DNA from: Actinomycetota bacterium
Lineage (GTDB): Bacteria > Actinomycetota > Acidimicrobiia > Acidimicrobiales > RAAP-2
Direction: 5' to 3'
NCBI GenBank assembly: GCA_009699875.1
Contig: WLNI01000004.1
Span: forward strand, 62,001-126,000
Length of the DNA stretch: 64,000 nucleotides
Under the pieces are notes generated by a model, which was not told the DNA's origin, made no database searches, and saw nothing but the letters and a program-made list of their open reading frames with translations. Of the stretch, positions 39,038-48,228 are shown piece after piece; position 1 is the stretch's first letter; every line of letters begins with the position of its first letter. A program made the translations under genes and the position numbers.

Positions 39038-40955
39038 CGCTGAATTCTGCCGTCTTTTGGGGCCCTGTGGTTCCGCTCGCCCCAGGACGGGGGTGAAGGG
39101 CATCAAAGACAGCCTGGCCAACTGTTGAAGGCAGCCACGCCTCAGCCTGGAGGTCAGCTGGACTGAGTCCTCGGAGGGCCTCCACAGACCCAAAACGATC
39201 GAGGAGTCGTTCTTGACGGCTTGGCCCGAGACCGGGAATACCGTCGAGAATACTCGCCGTCATTGCCTTGCCACGTGTGGATCTATGGAATCCAATGGCG
39301 AAGCGGTGTGCTTCGTCTCGAATTCGTTGAAGAAGGAACAGCGCCTCAGAGCCTCGCTCTAAACGTACTGGCTCGCGAGAAGCAGGGCGAAATACCTCTT
39401 CAAACTTCTTCGCCAGTGAGGCGACTTCAGTGACTTCAGTGAGTCTCAACTCCTGGAGGATGTCAACAACAACTCCGAGTTGGCCCTTGCCCCCATCTAT
39501 GAGGAGAAGGTCGGCGGGCGCAGCAAATCCACGCGTCCCAGTCTTCGTTCTTGGCTCTTCCCTCCATCTCAGTAAGCGTCGTCGAAGTACTTCGGCCATA
39601 GCGGCATAGTCATCGTTACCTTCAACCGATTTCACCGTGAAATGGCGATACGCCTTCTTGACGGGAAGCCCATCTTCAAAAACAACCATCGAGCCCACGT
39701 ACGAAGAACCTTGGAGATGGCTCATGTCGTAACACTCGATACGAAAAGGTGGCCGAGGCAGCGACAGTGCCTCTTGGAGTTCTACGAGAGCTCTCGAGCG
39801 AGAGTTGTAGTCGCTGGCTCGACGAAGGCGATCTCGCTCAAGCGTTTCGGTGGCGTTGAGTTCGGCGAGCTCGATGAGGTGACGCTTCTGACCCCGCTTT
39901 GGGGTCGTGAGGTGAACCGGCGTGCCGCGACGTTCACTCAACCAGTCCCTTAAGGTTTGATCTTCTCCAACGTCGTGCGAGAGGGCAATCAACCCTGGAA
40001 CGTAGGACGCTGGATCGCCATAAACGTCTCGCAGAACGGTTGCTTGCAGCGTTTGATCGTCAAGCGCCTCAACCAGGTCAGCCACGCTCACACTTCGCCC
40101 AACAATTCGTCCATGACGAATATGGATCGAGACAGCCGCTATCTGAAGATCATCATGGCGGACACCCACCACGTCAAGGTTCTCGTTATCAGCCAGAACA
40201 AGTTCCTGCGTCTTTGCTGCCTCATTCATGGCCTCGATATCGTCTCGGAGCTTTGCGGCCTTTTCGAAATCTAAGTCAGCGGAGGCCTGCTTCATACGCG
40301 ACTCAATCGCTCCAACGATTGGAGAGATATTGCCTGAGAAGAAGTCGATAAACCCTTCGAGGTGCTTGGCATACACCTCTGGTTCGACGGCGCCGATACA
40401 CGGCCCAGAACACCGTTCGATATCGAAGAGCAGACAAGGACGACCAGACCTCTTGTGGCGGTCGAACTTTTTATCAGGACAAGAGCGGACGGGAAATGTC
40501 GGGAGTAAGAGATCAACCGTTTGACGAAGCGAGCGGGCGTGGCTGAACGGTCCAAAGTAGCGGGTTCCTTTCCTCCGCACCCCCCTCGTAACCACGGGAC
40601 GTGGCCACTCGTGCGCCATGGTGAGTGCGAGCCAGGGATAGCTCTTGTCGTCTTTCAGTCTGATGTTGTAGTGAGGGAGGAATGATTGGATCAGCGAATG
40701 CTCGAGCTCAAGCGCATCGACCTCGCTGGCCGTCACAACCCAATCAACCTTCGATGCAGCAGCCACCATCTGAGCAGTTCGAGGATGGAGTGAGCGGGGA
40801 TCTTGGAAATACGACGTCACCCGATTCCTGAGTGATCGAGCCTTTCCTACGTAGAGAACCCTCCCCTGCTCATCAAGGAACTGATAGCAACCAGGCTGAT
40901 CTGGAATCGTCTCTCGAGTCGGGCGGTTCTTCACCTCACCATCGTGGCACTTCAT
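39030..40955 (-). CDS. uvrC: Excinuclease ABC subunit C
   Basis: 641 aa from the ATG at 40955 (a TTG three codons earlier or a GTG ten codons later are alternatives; no start has a clear ribosome site). GIY-YIG nuclease domain at the N terminus (GCYQFLDEQGRVLYVGKARSL-type start), a UvrB-binding helix (FEKAAKLRDDIEAM), the RNase-H-like endonuclease domain (ECYDMSHLQGSSYVGSMVVF, LLIDGGKGQL) and C-terminal helix-hairpin-helix motifs (IPGLGPSRQERLLDRFG). It makes both cuts in nucleotide-excision repair with uvrA and uvrB nearby. Confidence 0.96.
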   Translation of the reverse strand: MKCHDGEVKNRPTRETIPDQPGCYQFLDEQGRVLYVGKARSLRNRVTSYFQDPRSLHPRTAQMVAAASKVDWVVTASEVDALELEHSLIQSFLPHYNIRLKDDKSYPWLALTMAHEWPRPVVTRGVRRKGTRYFGPFSHARSLRQTVDLLLPTFPVRSCPDKKFDRHKRSGRPCLLFDIERCSGPCIGAVEPEVYAKHLEGFIDFFSGNISPIVGAIESRMKQASADLDFEKAAKLRDDIEAMNEAAKTQELVLADNENLDVVGVRHDDLQIAAVSIHIRHGRIVGRSVSVADLVEALDDQTLQATVLRDVYGDPASYVPGLIALSHDVGEDQTLRDWLSERRGTPVHLTTPKRGQKRHLIELAELNATETLERDRLRRASDYNSRSRALVELQEALSLPRPPFRIECYDMSHLQGSSYVGSMVVFEDGLPVKKAYRHFTVKSVEGNDDYAAMAEVLRRRLLRWREEPRTKTGTRGFAAPADLLLIDGGKGQLGVVVDILQELRLTEVTEVASLAKKFEEVFRPASREPVRLERGSEALFLLQRIRDEAHRFAIGFHRSTRGKAMTASILDGIPGLGPSRQERLLDRFGSVEALRGLSPADLQAEAWLPSTVGQAVFDALHPRPGASGTTGPQKTAEFSDG

Positions 40956-40995
40956 TGAACACAACGAGAGCGCTACAAGAAGGACCGAGACCGCC

Positions 40996-41001
40996 TAGGA
41001 T
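40996..41001 (+). promoter_or_regulatory. Predicted -10 box (TAGGAT) of nadA
   Basis: TAGGAT in CCTAGGATGTAACC. A start near 41008 would make a 113-base 5' leader, in contrast to the near-zero leaders of many genes here. No convincing -35 box is seen. Confidence 0.4.
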
Positions 41002-41007
41002 GTAACC

Positions 41008-41120
41008 ACGGGCCTGGAATCCCGCATACACAACAGAGTCTTGAGGCCGACATACCCGCGGAAGGGCGACCAGGCTGTCCCCGCCGGCCACTATCAAGAC
41101 GATCCCTGTGGGGGCTCAAG
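41008..41120 (+). promoter_or_regulatory. Structured 5' leader of nadA, candidate riboswitch
   Basis: A perfect helix GTCTTGA (41038-41044)/TCAAGAC (41094-41100) is extended by GGCC (41045-41048)/GGCC (41086-41089). Inside lie a CCC/GGG hairpin (41055-41057/41064-41066) and a competing GGCG/CGCC pairing (41065-41068/41082-41085). A 5' hairpin CGGG (41009-41012)/CCCG (41021-41024) exposes CCTGG, complementary to CCAGG at 41070-41074; the match extends to seven pairs if the 5' stem opens. A GGGGG ribosome site (41110-41114) can pair with CCC at 41104-41106 or with TCCCC at 41078-41082. It does not match any riboswitch core I can recall with confidence. Confidence 0.5.
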
Positions 41121-42236
41121 ATGATAAAAATTTCAGCGTCAATGCCAGCGTCCTATCGAGAAACGTCCCCTGACGATCTCGATCAACGTATTCAAAGAGC
41201 CAAGGCGACGCTTGGCGAGCGCCTTCTCATTCTTGGCCACCATTATCAAATGGACGAGGTCATGAAGTTCGCCGATGCAGCAGGCGACTCCTTTGGACTC
41301 TCGAGAATTGCCGCGGAACGATCAGATGCTGATCTCGTTGTCTTTTGCGGTGTCCATTTCATGGCTGAGTCGGCCGATATTCTCACCGGACCACACCAGC
41401 GAGTCATCCTGCCTGATCTCGCTGCAGGGTGTTCGATGGCGGATATGGCCGATATCGATCAAGTCGAAGCTGCGTGGAGCGATCTTTCGCAGGTTGTTGA
41501 CACGGAACGCGTCATGCCAATTACCTACATGAACTCAACGGCAGCCATCAAGGCATTCGTAGGGCGACATGGCGGCGCAGTTTGCACCTCATCGAATGCA
41601 AGAGCCGTACTTGAATGGGCATTTGCGAACGACGAAGCTGGACGGCCTCGCTCAGACAAAGTGCTGTTCTTCCCAGACCAACATCTTGGACGAAATACAG
41701 CACTCACCATGGGATATGAGACCTCAGAGATGTCGCTCTGGGATCCCGCACACAGGAACGGTGGATTGAGCGAGCGAGAAATGAAAGAGTCGACGTTTCT
41801 TCTCTGGAAGGGACACTGTTCAGTCCATATGCGGTTCACGACCGAACAAATAGAAGAGTTCCGACGCACGCACGAGAATGCTCTCGTCGTTGTTCATCCA
41901 GAATGTTCGCAAGAGGTCGTCGGTGCCGCTGATGCATCAGGGTCGACCGATTTCATTATTCGCTACGTCGAAGCTACCCCGCCGGGGTCCTCTATCGGTA
42001 TTGGGACTGAGGTTCACCTGGTGAAGCGGTTGGCCGATACCTATCCCGACCGCACCATTGTCTGCCTTGACTCTGAGGTGTGCCCCTGCATCACGATGTC
42101 GAGAATCGACGCTCCTCATCTGGCATGGGTCCTTGAAGAAGCAGTCGAAGGGCGCATCAGAAATCAAATCACAGTCGAAGGTGAAACCCAAGCGTGGGCG
42201 AAAGTTGCGCTTGAACGTATGCTCGCTATTACGTGA
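41121..42236 (+). CDS. nadA: Quinolinate synthase A
   Basis: 371 aa. Condenses iminoaspartate with dihydroxyacetone phosphate to quinolinate in NAD synthesis, using an oxygen-sensitive 4Fe-4S cluster. Conserved segments: ILGHHYQMDEVMKFAD, VVFCGVHFMAESADIL, PDLAAGCSMADM (cluster Cys), ITYMNSTAAIKAF, FFPDQHLGRN, VHPECSQEV (second Cys) and EVCPCITMS (third Cys). nadB and nadC, its usual neighbours, are absent; a YccF gene overlaps its end by 4 bases. The preceding leader may control it. Confidence 0.96.
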   Translation: MIKISASMPASYRETSPDDLDQRIQRAKATLGERLLILGHHYQMDEVMKFADAAGDSFGLSRIAAERSDADLVVFCGVHFMAESADILTGPHQRVILPDLAAGCSMADMADIDQVEAAWSDLSQVVDTERVMPITYMNSTAAIKAFVGRHGGAVCTSSNARAVLEWAFANDEAGRPRSDKVLFFPDQHLGRNTALTMGYETSEMSLWDPAHRNGGLSEREMKESTFLLWKGHCSVHMRFTTEQIEEFRRTHENALVVVHPECSQEVVGAADASGSTDFIIRYVEATPPGSSIGIGTEVHLVKRLADTYPDRTIVCLDSEVCPCITMSRIDAPHLAWVLEEAVEGRIRNQITVEGETQAWAKVALERMLAIT

Positions 42237-42628
42237 GTTTTCTTCGAGTCGTCGGAAACATACTCTGGCTTTTCACTGTAGGCCTTGCTCTCGCGATCAG
42301 CCTGGCGATAAGTGGGATCATCATGTTCATCAGCATCATTGGAATCCCCTTTGGCATTCAAGCGTTCAAACTCGTTGTCTACGTGCTGTGGCCTTTTGGA
42401 TCAGAAGTCGTTCAAGTCTCAGCGAGTACGCCAGGATGTATCGGAAACGTTTTATGGTTCGTCCTCGGCGGGCTTCCCGCCGCCCTCATTGCGTTGCTCT
42501 TTGGGCTCGTCGCCTTTGTAACGATCATTGGCATCCCGCTCGGGTTGATTCTGATTCGAATGGTGCCGCTCTTGGCCTTCCCCTTTGGAAAAGAAGTTGT
42601 CCCCCGTCGGGAGACGGCGACGCCTTAA
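42233..42628 (+). CDS. YccF-domain inner membrane protein
   Basis: 131 aa. Two repeated hydrophobic units each ending in a short polar motif ([22 protein letters not shown] and [22 protein letters not shown]-type) are the hallmark of the YccF family. About four membrane segments. Function unknown. The GTG start overlaps the nadA stop (GTGA), so it would share nadA's leader and any control. The stop shares TTAA with the convergent uvrA stop. Confidence 0.88.
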   Translation: MSFLRVVGNILWLFTVGLALAISLAISGIIMFISIIGIPFGIQAFKLVVYVLWPFGSEVVQVSASTPGCIGNVLWFVLGGLPAALIALLFGLVAFVTIIGIPLGLILIRMVPLLAFPFGKEVVPRRETATP

Positions 42629-45480
42629 CTTTTGACAAGGAGCGGAGCGAGAACCTGTCCGGTGTAGCTTTTCTTTTTCTTCACCAGTTGTTCTGGCGTC
42701 CCTTCAGCAACCAAGGTTCCACCGAGGTACCCGCCCTCTGGTCCAAGATCCACGATCCAGTCGGCTGATTTCACAACATCGAGGTTGTGTTCAATAACTA
42801 AGACGGTGTTCCCGCTATCCACCAGGCGTTGGAGCACACTCAGGAGTCGCGCGACGTCTTCGAAATGAAGTCCAGTCGTTGGTTCGTCGAGCACGTAAAA
42901 CGTATGACCAGTTGGTCGTCGACTGAGTTCAGTTGAAAGCTTGATCCTCTGAGCTTCTCCACCTGAAAGCTGTGGAGCGGGCTGGCCCAAGCGCACATAG
43001 CCAAGTCCTACGTCCACAAGCGTTTGGAGATGACGCTTAATCGGGGGTTGGTTATCAAAGAACTCAAGTGCTTCGGCGACAGGCATATTCAGAACATCAG
43101 CGATTGATTTGCCTCTGAAGAGGACTTCGAGGGTCTCTCGGTTGTAGCGCGACCCTCCACAAATCTCACAGGGGACGTAGACGTCAGGGAGAAAATGCAT
43201 CTCGATCTTTAGCGTCCCGTCTCCGGCACATGCTTCGCAACGTCCTCCTTTCACGTTGAAAGAGAAACGTCCTTGTTGGTAACCGCGAACCTTGGCTTCT
43301 TGGGTCATCGCGAAGAGTTTTCGAATGTGATCAAACACTCCCGTATACGTCGCTGGGTTCGAGCGAGGAGTTCGGCCAATGGGCTGTTGATCAACCGCAA
43401 CGACCTTGTCAATCTGTTCGATTCCTGAGATGGATTTGTGCAGACCCGGCATATCTTTCGAACGATGGATTCGATGCTGGAGGTCCTTCAAAAGGATCTC
43501 ATTGACCAATGTTGACTTGCCGGACCCTGAGACACCAGTCACAGCGATCATGGTGCCGAGTGGAAACGAGACGTCAATGTTCTTCAGGTTGTGCTCGGTG
43601 GCGCCGTGAACGGTGATCTCGTGGCCTGAGCCCTTCCGACGAGTCGTTGGAACATCAATCACCCGAGTTCCAGAGAGATACTGCCCGGTGACGGAATTCT
43701 TATTGGCTAGGAGCCCCTGTCGACCAGTGACAGGCCCTGCATGGATTATTTCGCCGCCGTGCTCCCCCGCCCCGGGGCCAACATCAACGACATAGTCAGC
43801 ACTTCGTATGGTTTCCTCGTCATGCTCAACAACAATCACGGTATTGCCAATGTCTCGCAGTCGCTCGAGCGTTCCGATTAAGCGTTTGTTGTCACGCTGA
43901 TGCAGGCCGATGGAAGGTTCGTCCAGCACATAGAGCACGCCAACCAGCCCACTCCCGATTTGACTCGCCAATCGAATCCGTTGCGCTTCACCTCCTGAGA
44001 GCGTCGCAGCGCCGCGATTGAGGGAGAGGTAGTCCAAGCCGACGTCAAGCAGGAAATTCATTCGCTCGAGAATCTCTCTGACCACCCGATCAGCAATCAT
44101 CTGTTCTCTTTCAGAGAGTTCGAGCGTCGAAAGAAAAGAAACAGCATCAGAGATGGAGAGGGCGCACACGTCAGCAATACTTTTCTCGCCGATCCTGACA
44201 GCCAAGCTTTCGGGTTTGAGTCGTGAGCCGTCACACGTTGGACAGTTCACTTCGCGCATGTACTGTTCGATCTGTTCTCGAGAGTGATCGGAGTCTGCTT
44301 CACCGTGCCGTCGAGCGAGCCACGGGATAATTCCCTCGAATGCCGTTGAATACGAACGGCTTCGTCCAAAGCGATTTCGATACTTGATCGAAACCTTCTT
44401 CGCTCCCGTTCCATAGAGAACGACCTTCTTGTCTTTTGCTTTCAGTGATTTCCACGGAGTGTCGGGCGAAAATTCCCCAACATCTGCTACTCCGTTCAGC
44501 ATCGCTTCAAAGTAAGAACTTCGAGATCCCGACCATGGACCAATTGCTCCTTCGGAGAGGCTCAGCTCAGGATCAACGATGACAAGTGCAGGATCAACTT
44601 CAAAACGGGTGCCGAGGCCCGCACAATGTGGACATGCGCCATAGGGTGAGTTGAAGGAAAAACTTCGGGGAACAGGCTCTTCGAAACTGGTTCCACAGGT
44701 GGTGCATGCGAGGTGCTCGCTGAACGTCAATGGATCATCGACGTCCGTCCCATCCTTGTCTACGACCTGAACCTCAGCGATTCCTCCGGCCAGGGTCAAC
44801 GCCTGCTCCATCGACTCGGTCAGACGCTGGCGCATGTCCTTCTTCAAAACAAGCCGGTCGACGACGACCTCAATGGTGTGCTGTTCGTAACGCGCGAGCT
44901 CCAAAGAAGATCGATCGGAGAGTTCAATGGATACCCCATCGACACGTGCCCTCGAAAAACCTTCAGACGCGAGGTCATCAAGCAAGGTTGAGTACTCCCC
45001 TTTTCGTCCTCTGACGATCGGGGCCAAGACGAGAAACCGTGTCCCTTCCTTCAGGGCTAAGACTCGGTCGACTATCTGCTGAGGAGTTTGACGAGCGACG
45101 GGAATCCCACAGGTTGGACAGTGCGGACGCCCAGCTCGGGCAAAGAGAAGTCGGAGATAGTCGTAGACCTCGGTGATCGTTCCCACCGTCGAACGAGGGT
45201 TTCTCGAGGCAGATTTCTGATCAATAGAAATCGCTGGCGAGAGTCCTTCGATAAAATCAACGTCGGGTTTGTCCATCTGACCCAAGAACTGACGGGCGTA
45301 GGCAGAGAGAGACTCGACATAGCGCCGTTGGCCCTCGGCGTAGATGGTGTCGAATGCCAGCGATGACTTCCCCGATCCGGAGAGACCCGTAAAGACAATA
45401 AGTTTCTCTCGCGGCAAATCAAGTGAGACATCCTTGAGATTGTGTTCTCGAGCACCCTTGATAATTAACCGATCCGCCAC
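42625..45480 (-). CDS. uvrA: Excinuclease ABC subunit A
   Basis: 951 aa. Two ABC ATPase modules: Walker [15 protein letters not shown] at about 32-45 and [13 protein letters not shown] near 655; signature loops [15 protein letters not shown] and [15 protein letters not shown]. Zinc fingers with CPTC/CTTC and CEACAGDG...CEIC. First damage sensor of nucleotide-excision repair. The GTG start is 6 bases from TAGCCT, a probable leaderless promoter, so uvrA can be expressed apart from uvrB upstream. Confidence 0.98.
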   Translation of the reverse strand: MADRLIIKGAREHNLKDVSLDLPREKLIVFTGLSGSGKSSLAFDTIYAEGQRRYVESLSAYARQFLGQMDKPDVDFIEGLSPAISIDQKSASRNPRSTVGTITEVYDYLRLLFARAGRPHCPTCGIPVARQTPQQIVDRVLALKEGTRFLVLAPIVRGRKGEYSTLLDDLASEGFSRARVDGVSIELSDRSSLELARYEQHTIEVVVDRLVLKKDMRQRLTESMEQALTLAGGIAEVQVVDKDGTDVDDPLTFSEHLACTTCGTSFEEPVPRSFSFNSPYGACPHCAGLGTRFEVDPALVIVDPELSLSEGAIGPWSGSRSSYFEAMLNGVADVGEFSPDTPWKSLKAKDKKVVLYGTGAKKVSIKYRNRFGRSRSYSTAFEGIIPWLARRHGEADSDHSREQIEQYMREVNCPTCDGSRLKPESLAVRIGEKSIADVCALSISDAVSFLSTLELSEREQMIADRVVREILERMNFLLDVGLDYLSLNRGAATLSGGEAQRIRLASQIGSGLVGVLYVLDEPSIGLHQRDNKRLIGTLERLRDIGNTVIVVEHDEETIRSADYVVDVGPGAGEHGGEIIHAGPVTGRQGLLANKNSVTGQYLSGTRVIDVPTTRRKGSGHEITVHGATEHNLKNIDVSFPLGTMIAVTGVSGSGKSTLVNEILLKDLQHRIHRSKDMPGLHKSISGIEQIDKVVAVDQQPIGRTPRSNPATYTGVFDHIRKLFAMTQEAKVRGYQQGRFSFNVKGGRCEACAGDGTLKIEMHFLPDVYVPCEICGGSRYNRETLEVLFRGKSIADVLNMPVAEALEFFDNQPPIKRHLQTLVDVGLGYVRLGQPAPQLSGGEAQRIKLSTELSRRPTGHTFYVLDEPTTGLHFEDVARLLSVLQRLVDSGNTVLVIEHNLDVVKSADWIVDLGPEGGYLGGTLVAEGTPEQLVKKKKSYTGQVLAPLLVKS

Positions 45481-45486
45481 AGGCGG

Positions 45487-45492
45487 AGGCTA
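45487..45492 (-). promoter_or_regulatory. -10 box (TAGCCT), leaderless arrangement for uvrA
   Basis: TAGCCT on the minus strand, then CCGCCT, then the GTG at 45480. I could not find a LexA-type inverted repeat in this 27-base gap. Confidence 0.5.
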
Positions 45493-45507
45493 GCGGAAAG
45501 TTGGCTG

Positions 45508-47556
45508 TTATCGGGTTGGCGGCTCACTGATCGGGTCACTCGTCCCAAGCGTTGCCAAGAGAGCGTGCAACTCATCGCGGAGCATGGCGGCTTCCTCGAA
45601 CTTCAGGGCGTCGGCCGCTTCCATCATGGCCGTTTCAAGAGCAGCGGCAACGACCTGAGGATCGTCACCCACAGAGGTGAGAATCTCTGAAGGAACCGGC
45701 GCCGACGGGCGAGATCGCGTTCCGCCCTTTTTCTTGCTTTGCCCAGAGGGCGAGCGAAGGCGACCCAGAATATCCGTGACCGCTTTTGTGACGGTCACTG
45801 GGTCGATTCCATGTTCAGCGTTATAGCCAATCTGAACCTGTCGTCGACGCTGCGTGACTGAGACCGCAGCTCGCATTGAGTCAGTCAAGTTATCGGCATA
45901 AAGAATCACATGCCCTCGAGCATTCCGTGCTGCTCGACCCATTGTCTGGATCAGAGCTGACCGAGATCGGAGGAAGCCTTCCTTGTCTGCATCGAGAATC
46001 ACGACAAGGGAGACTTCGGGTAGATCAAGTCCTTCTCTGAGCAGGTTGATGCCAATAAGTACATCGAAACGTCCGAGCCGAAGGTCACGAAGAATCTCGA
46101 TTCTCTCAATCGTGTCAATATCGGAGTGAAGGTATTCGACTCGAATTCCCGCCTCCGCCAGGAACGTGGTCAGGTCCTCTGCCATTTTCTTGGTCAATGT
46201 CGTAATTAGTACCCGGCCACCAAGCGCAACCTCCTTGCCGATTTCCACTCGCAGATCGTCTATCTGGCCTTTTGTGGGTCGAATCTCTACTTCGGGATCA
46301 AGGAGGCCAGTAGGACGGATGATTTGTTCGGCAATTTGATCTGAGTGCTCGTATTCGAAGGGTCCCGGAGTTGCACTCACGAAGATCGCCTGGGGGACGA
46401 TTTCTTGAAACTCTTCGAAAGTTAATGGGCGGTTGTCTTTCGCAGATGGCAACCGAAAGCCATGTTCAACGAGGACGTCCTTTCTTGAACGGTCTCCCGC
46501 AAACTGACCACGAATCTGCGGCAGGGCAACGTGGCTCTCGTCCACAACCACCAACAGATCACGGGGGAAGAAGTCGATAAGCGTGAAGGGTCGCTCTCCT
46601 TCGGCTCTGCCATCAAAATGGCGGCTGTAATTCTCTACCCCTGAACAAACTCCTGTCTCAGCGAGCATCTCAAGATCATGCTCGGTGCGAGTCCGTAGTC
46701 GCTGTGACTCAAGAAGCGACCCCGCGGCATCAAACTCACCGAGTCGAACTCTTAGTTCGTCTTCGATGGCGATAATCGCACGACGAGTCGTTTCATCACC
46801 AGCAACGTAATGGGTCGCCGCGAAGATGATGATTTCATCAAGAGGCTCGCCCACGTCACCCGTCAAGGTATCGAAGGACGAGATTTTTTCAATGATGTCA
46901 CCGAAGAGTTCGATGCGAATGCCCGATTCTTCGTACACCGGATGCACTTCGACAGTGTCACCTTTTGATCGAAACGTCCCTCGCGTTAGCGACAGATCGT
47001 TTCGGCTGTACTGCAAATCGACGAAACGACGCAAAATATCCCTCTGGTCGATCTCATCTCCGACACGAAGAGCGAGAACCTTGCTTTGATATTCCTCGGG
47101 GGATCCGAGCCCATAGATACACGAGACCGACGCGACGACCACGGTGTCTCGACGTGTGAGAAGTGATGAAGTAGCGGCATGACGGAGTCGATCAATCTCA
47201 TCATTAATCGACGAGTCCTTTTCGATGAACGTGTCCGTACGAGGGATGTACGCCTCAGGTTGGTAGTAGTCGTAATACGAAACGAAAAACTCAACTCGAT
47301 TGTTCGGTAACAGCTCTCGTAATTCGGAGGCCAATTGAGCTGCAAGCGATTTGTTTGGTTCGATAATTAGCGTTGGACGTTGTACCGCCTCAATGGTCCA
47401 CGCAATCGTGGCAGTCTTTCCACTCCCAGTAATCCCCTCGAGAGTCTGAAATCGAAGCCCATCGTTAATCCCATTGGCCAAGGTTGCGATTGCTGTCGGC
47501 TGATCACCCGCTGGCTGAAAGGGCGACACAACCTCGAATCGCTCGTCTTTAGCCAT
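45508..47556 (-). CDS. uvrB: Excinuclease ABC subunit B
   Basis: 682 aa from the ATG at 47556, which lies in the last bases of coaE (8-base overlap); the longer ORF start is out of place inside coaE. Walker A GITGSGKTATIAW, the beta-hairpin region FVSYYDYYQPEAYIPRTDTF, the DEAD-like VVDESHV, helicase motif VI GRAARNARGHVI and the C-terminal UvrC-binding helix KFEEAAMLRDELHAL. Verifies damage and recruits UvrC. Confidence 0.97.
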   Translation of the reverse strand: MAKDERFEVVSPFQPAGDQPTAIATLANGINDGLRFQTLEGITGSGKTATIAWTIEAVQRPTLIIEPNKSLAAQLASELRELLPNNRVEFFVSYYDYYQPEAYIPRTDTFIEKDSSINDEIDRLRHAATSSLLTRRDTVVVASVSCIYGLGSPEEYQSKVLALRVGDEIDQRDILRRFVDLQYSRNDLSLTRGTFRSKGDTVEVHPVYEESGIRIELFGDIIEKISSFDTLTGDVGEPLDEIIIFAATHYVAGDETTRRAIIAIEDELRVRLGEFDAAGSLLESQRLRTRTEHDLEMLAETGVCSGVENYSRHFDGRAEGERPFTLIDFFPRDLLVVVDESHVALPQIRGQFAGDRSRKDVLVEHGFRLPSAKDNRPLTFEEFQEIVPQAIFVSATPGPFEYEHSDQIAEQIIRPTGLLDPEVEIRPTKGQIDDLRVEIGKEVALGGRVLITTLTKKMAEDLTTFLAEAGIRVEYLHSDIDTIERIEILRDLRLGRFDVLIGINLLREGLDLPEVSLVVILDADKEGFLRSRSALIQTMGRAARNARGHVILYADNLTDSMRAAVSVTQRRRQVQIGYNAEHGIDPVTVTKAVTDILGRLRSPSGQSKKKGGTRSRPSAPVPSEILTSVGDDPQVVAAALETAMMEAADALKFEEAAMLRDELHALLATLGTSDPISEPPTR

Positions 47557-48160
47557 TCCTCTTCTCTCGATCCACAAGTTGAGACCAGAGGTTTTCTGCT
47601 TGAGCGACGAGATGATCTCTGTCGGAGTCATTCTCAATCAAGTAGTCAGCAAATTCTCTCCGCTCATCACGTGAAATTTGTGCCGCAATCCTGGCGGATG
47701 CATCATCTCGATCGAATTGTCGCTGCGAAATCAAGCGCTCGAGTGCGAGATCTGGCGGACAATCAACGACGACGATGCAATCAAGTCCAAGTGTTGCTTT
47801 GTGCTCTTTTGTGTACAGCGGAATTGCGTAGAGGGCGATCCCTCCAGCGTCTTCAACGGATTTTCGCTTCGCAGCCATGGTGCTACCGATGACGGGGTGA
47901 GTTATTCGGTTGAGGGCTTCGAGTGCCTCAGGGTCGCCGAACGCCTTGCTCGCCATAATTTTGCGATCTAAGTGACCGTCCCCATCCAGAATCTCCGGAC
48001 CGAAATGTTCAACGAGTTGGTCGAGTGTTGCGGAGGGGGGCTCTACGACTTCTCGAGCAATGACGTCTGCGTCAATTAACGTCGCTCCCCTCTCGACGAG
48101 AAGGTCAGCAAGGGCGGACTTCCCTGAACCAATCCCTCCCGTAATGCCTACAGCCAACAT
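47549..48160 (-). CDS. coaE: Dephospho-CoA kinase
   Basis: 203 aa. P-loop GGIGSGKSALADLL at about 8-21, the DADVIARE motif, and LIDADV/HPVIG segments. Final step of coenzyme A synthesis. A GGAG site lies 6 bases before the ATG. It lacks the GrpB-like C-terminal extension found in mycobacterial CoaE. It leads the coaE-uvrB pair. Confidence 0.95.
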   Translation of the reverse strand: MLAVGITGGIGSGKSALADLLVERGATLIDADVIAREVVEPPSATLDQLVEHFGPEILDGDGHLDRKIMASKAFGDPEALEALNRITHPVIGSTMAAKRKSVEDAGGIALYAIPLYTKEHKATLGLDCIVVVDCPPDLALERLISQRQFDRDDASARIAAQISRDERREFADYLIENDSDRDHLVAQAENLWSQLVDREKRNG

Positions 48161-48228
48161 TTCGAACTCCTCAAAGCGATCGTCGTGCCTTCTTCCAACG
48201 TAGCCACTCCCGCATGCAGCTCTTTGCC

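Noticed and set aside
40981-41120. SRP RNA, tmRNA, RNase P RNA or a cobalamin riboswitch before nadA
   Set aside because: None of the core motifs (GGAAGG-type SRP loop, tmRNA tag, GAGGAAAGTCC of RNase P, or the full cobalamin B12-box) is present. The GCTGTCCCCGC segment resembles part of a cobalamin core, but the rest is missing.
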